DNA from: Aquila chrysaetos chrysaetos
Taxonomy: Eukaryota; Chordata; Aves; Accipitriformes; Accipitridae
Assembly (NCBI RefSeq): GCF_900496995.4
Contig: NC_044006.1
Coordinates: 19,738,214 to 19,802,213, forward strand
DNA: 64,000 nucleotides
Direction of reading: 5' to 3'
Shown here: positions 63,559 through 64,000 of the stretch, piece by piece
Layout of the letters: every line of letters starts with the position of its first letter
How positions within the stretch are numbered: position 1 is the stretch's first letter
Notes under the pieces: generated by a model
What the model was told of the DNA's origin: nothing
What the model saw: only the letters and a program-made list of their open reading frames with translations
Databases searched by the model: none
Position numbers and translations under genes: made by a program

Positions 63559-64000
63559 TAGAAAAAGGAGATAAAAATCAATTACTTTTGAAAATGTTTC
63601 AAATGGAAAGAAAAATCCAGTGTATCACAAACATATTAGCACTTTGTTGCTGATCAAAATTGTTAGTGAGGACAAACTGTTCTGTCTGACAATGACCTGC
63701 TATCAGTCCCTCTTACAGCCCAGCCTAAGGATGTAACTGTTAGCTTAACACCAACTGGGTCTGAAGGCTCCGAGGTAAAGTTTAGCACAAGTTTATATTT
63801 ATCTGGCTAGAGCTACAGGAATACAACATGGGGAAAAAAGTATGCTTTGCCAAGTGATAGTATTAAAGCATTTGGAAAAAAAGAAAATATCCCTCGAGTG
63901 ATGGCACCTTAGTGAACAGTGGGCATGCCAGCCTGGAATATTAAAGCAGCATATATTTGCATTTAAAGCAACCATTACCAGTATTTTTTTACTGGGGATA

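Larger units (their letters stand above)
62446..64000 (-). other. AOAH: AOAH intron, continuing beyond the window
   Basis: This is intronic sequence upstream of the exon at 62386. It has A26 (63102-63127) and A22 (63537-63558) runs. I searched it for the exon expected to encode the cysteine-rich end of the saposin-like domain and did not find it. Confidence 0.7.

Overview
The window is vertebrate nuclear DNA, almost certainly from a bird. All recognisable coding sequence is split into short exons bounded by GT/AG splice sites. The interspersed repeats are bird-like: a CR1 LINE 3' end finishing in the ATTCTATG-type repeat, older CR1 pieces, and two fragments of an endogenous-retrovirus LTR type familiar from avian genomes. 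Introns are modest in size and repeats are sparse. No bacterial-style operons, CRISPR arrays, tRNA or rRNA genes are visible. The species cannot be fixed from this sequence alone.

Two genes lie tail to tail. At the left, on the + strand, are the last four coding exons of ANLN (anillin, the cytokinetic-ring scaffold), encoding the C-terminal PH domain. They end at a stop at 6128-6130 and are followed by a 3' UTR of about 1.3 kb with a poly(A) signal at 7412. After about 3.5 kb of intergenic DNA comes AOAH (acyloxyacyl hydrolase), on the - strand. AOAH is the leukocyte enzyme that removes secondary acyl chains from bacterial lipopolysaccharide. It fills the rest of the window, from its stop codon at 11147 to beyond the right edge. 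The same order, with AOAH beside ANLN, is known from other vertebrates.

I reconstructed 17 AOAH coding exons by reading the reverse strand, matching to the known protein family and checking splice phase at every junction. From 5' to 3' they are 62386-62445, 56314-56354 (tentative), 54082-54142, 53519-53589, 52271-52319, 51784-51832, 50557-50651, 42207-42298, 39774-39856, 33135-33171, 32062-32136, 25763-25935, 22861-22919, 22721-22780, 21042-21138, 17502-17578 and 11147-11275. Every junction keeps frame and the total is 1308 nt (435 residues plus stop). The exons cover the end of the small subunit, the calcium-binding segment, the catalytic serine motif GDSAGAH, the GND motif and the final DGFH catalytic motif. 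The signal peptide and most of the saposin-like domain lie to the right of the window.

The rest is intron and intergenic DNA with homopolymer tracts, microsatellites and transposon relics. There are also a few short palindromic or G-rich elements of possible regulatory interest. I found no evidence of a wholly new biological system. The most interesting gene-level observation is that, on the exon model favoured here, the bird AOAH lacks most of the linker in which human AOAH is cleaved into its two subunits.
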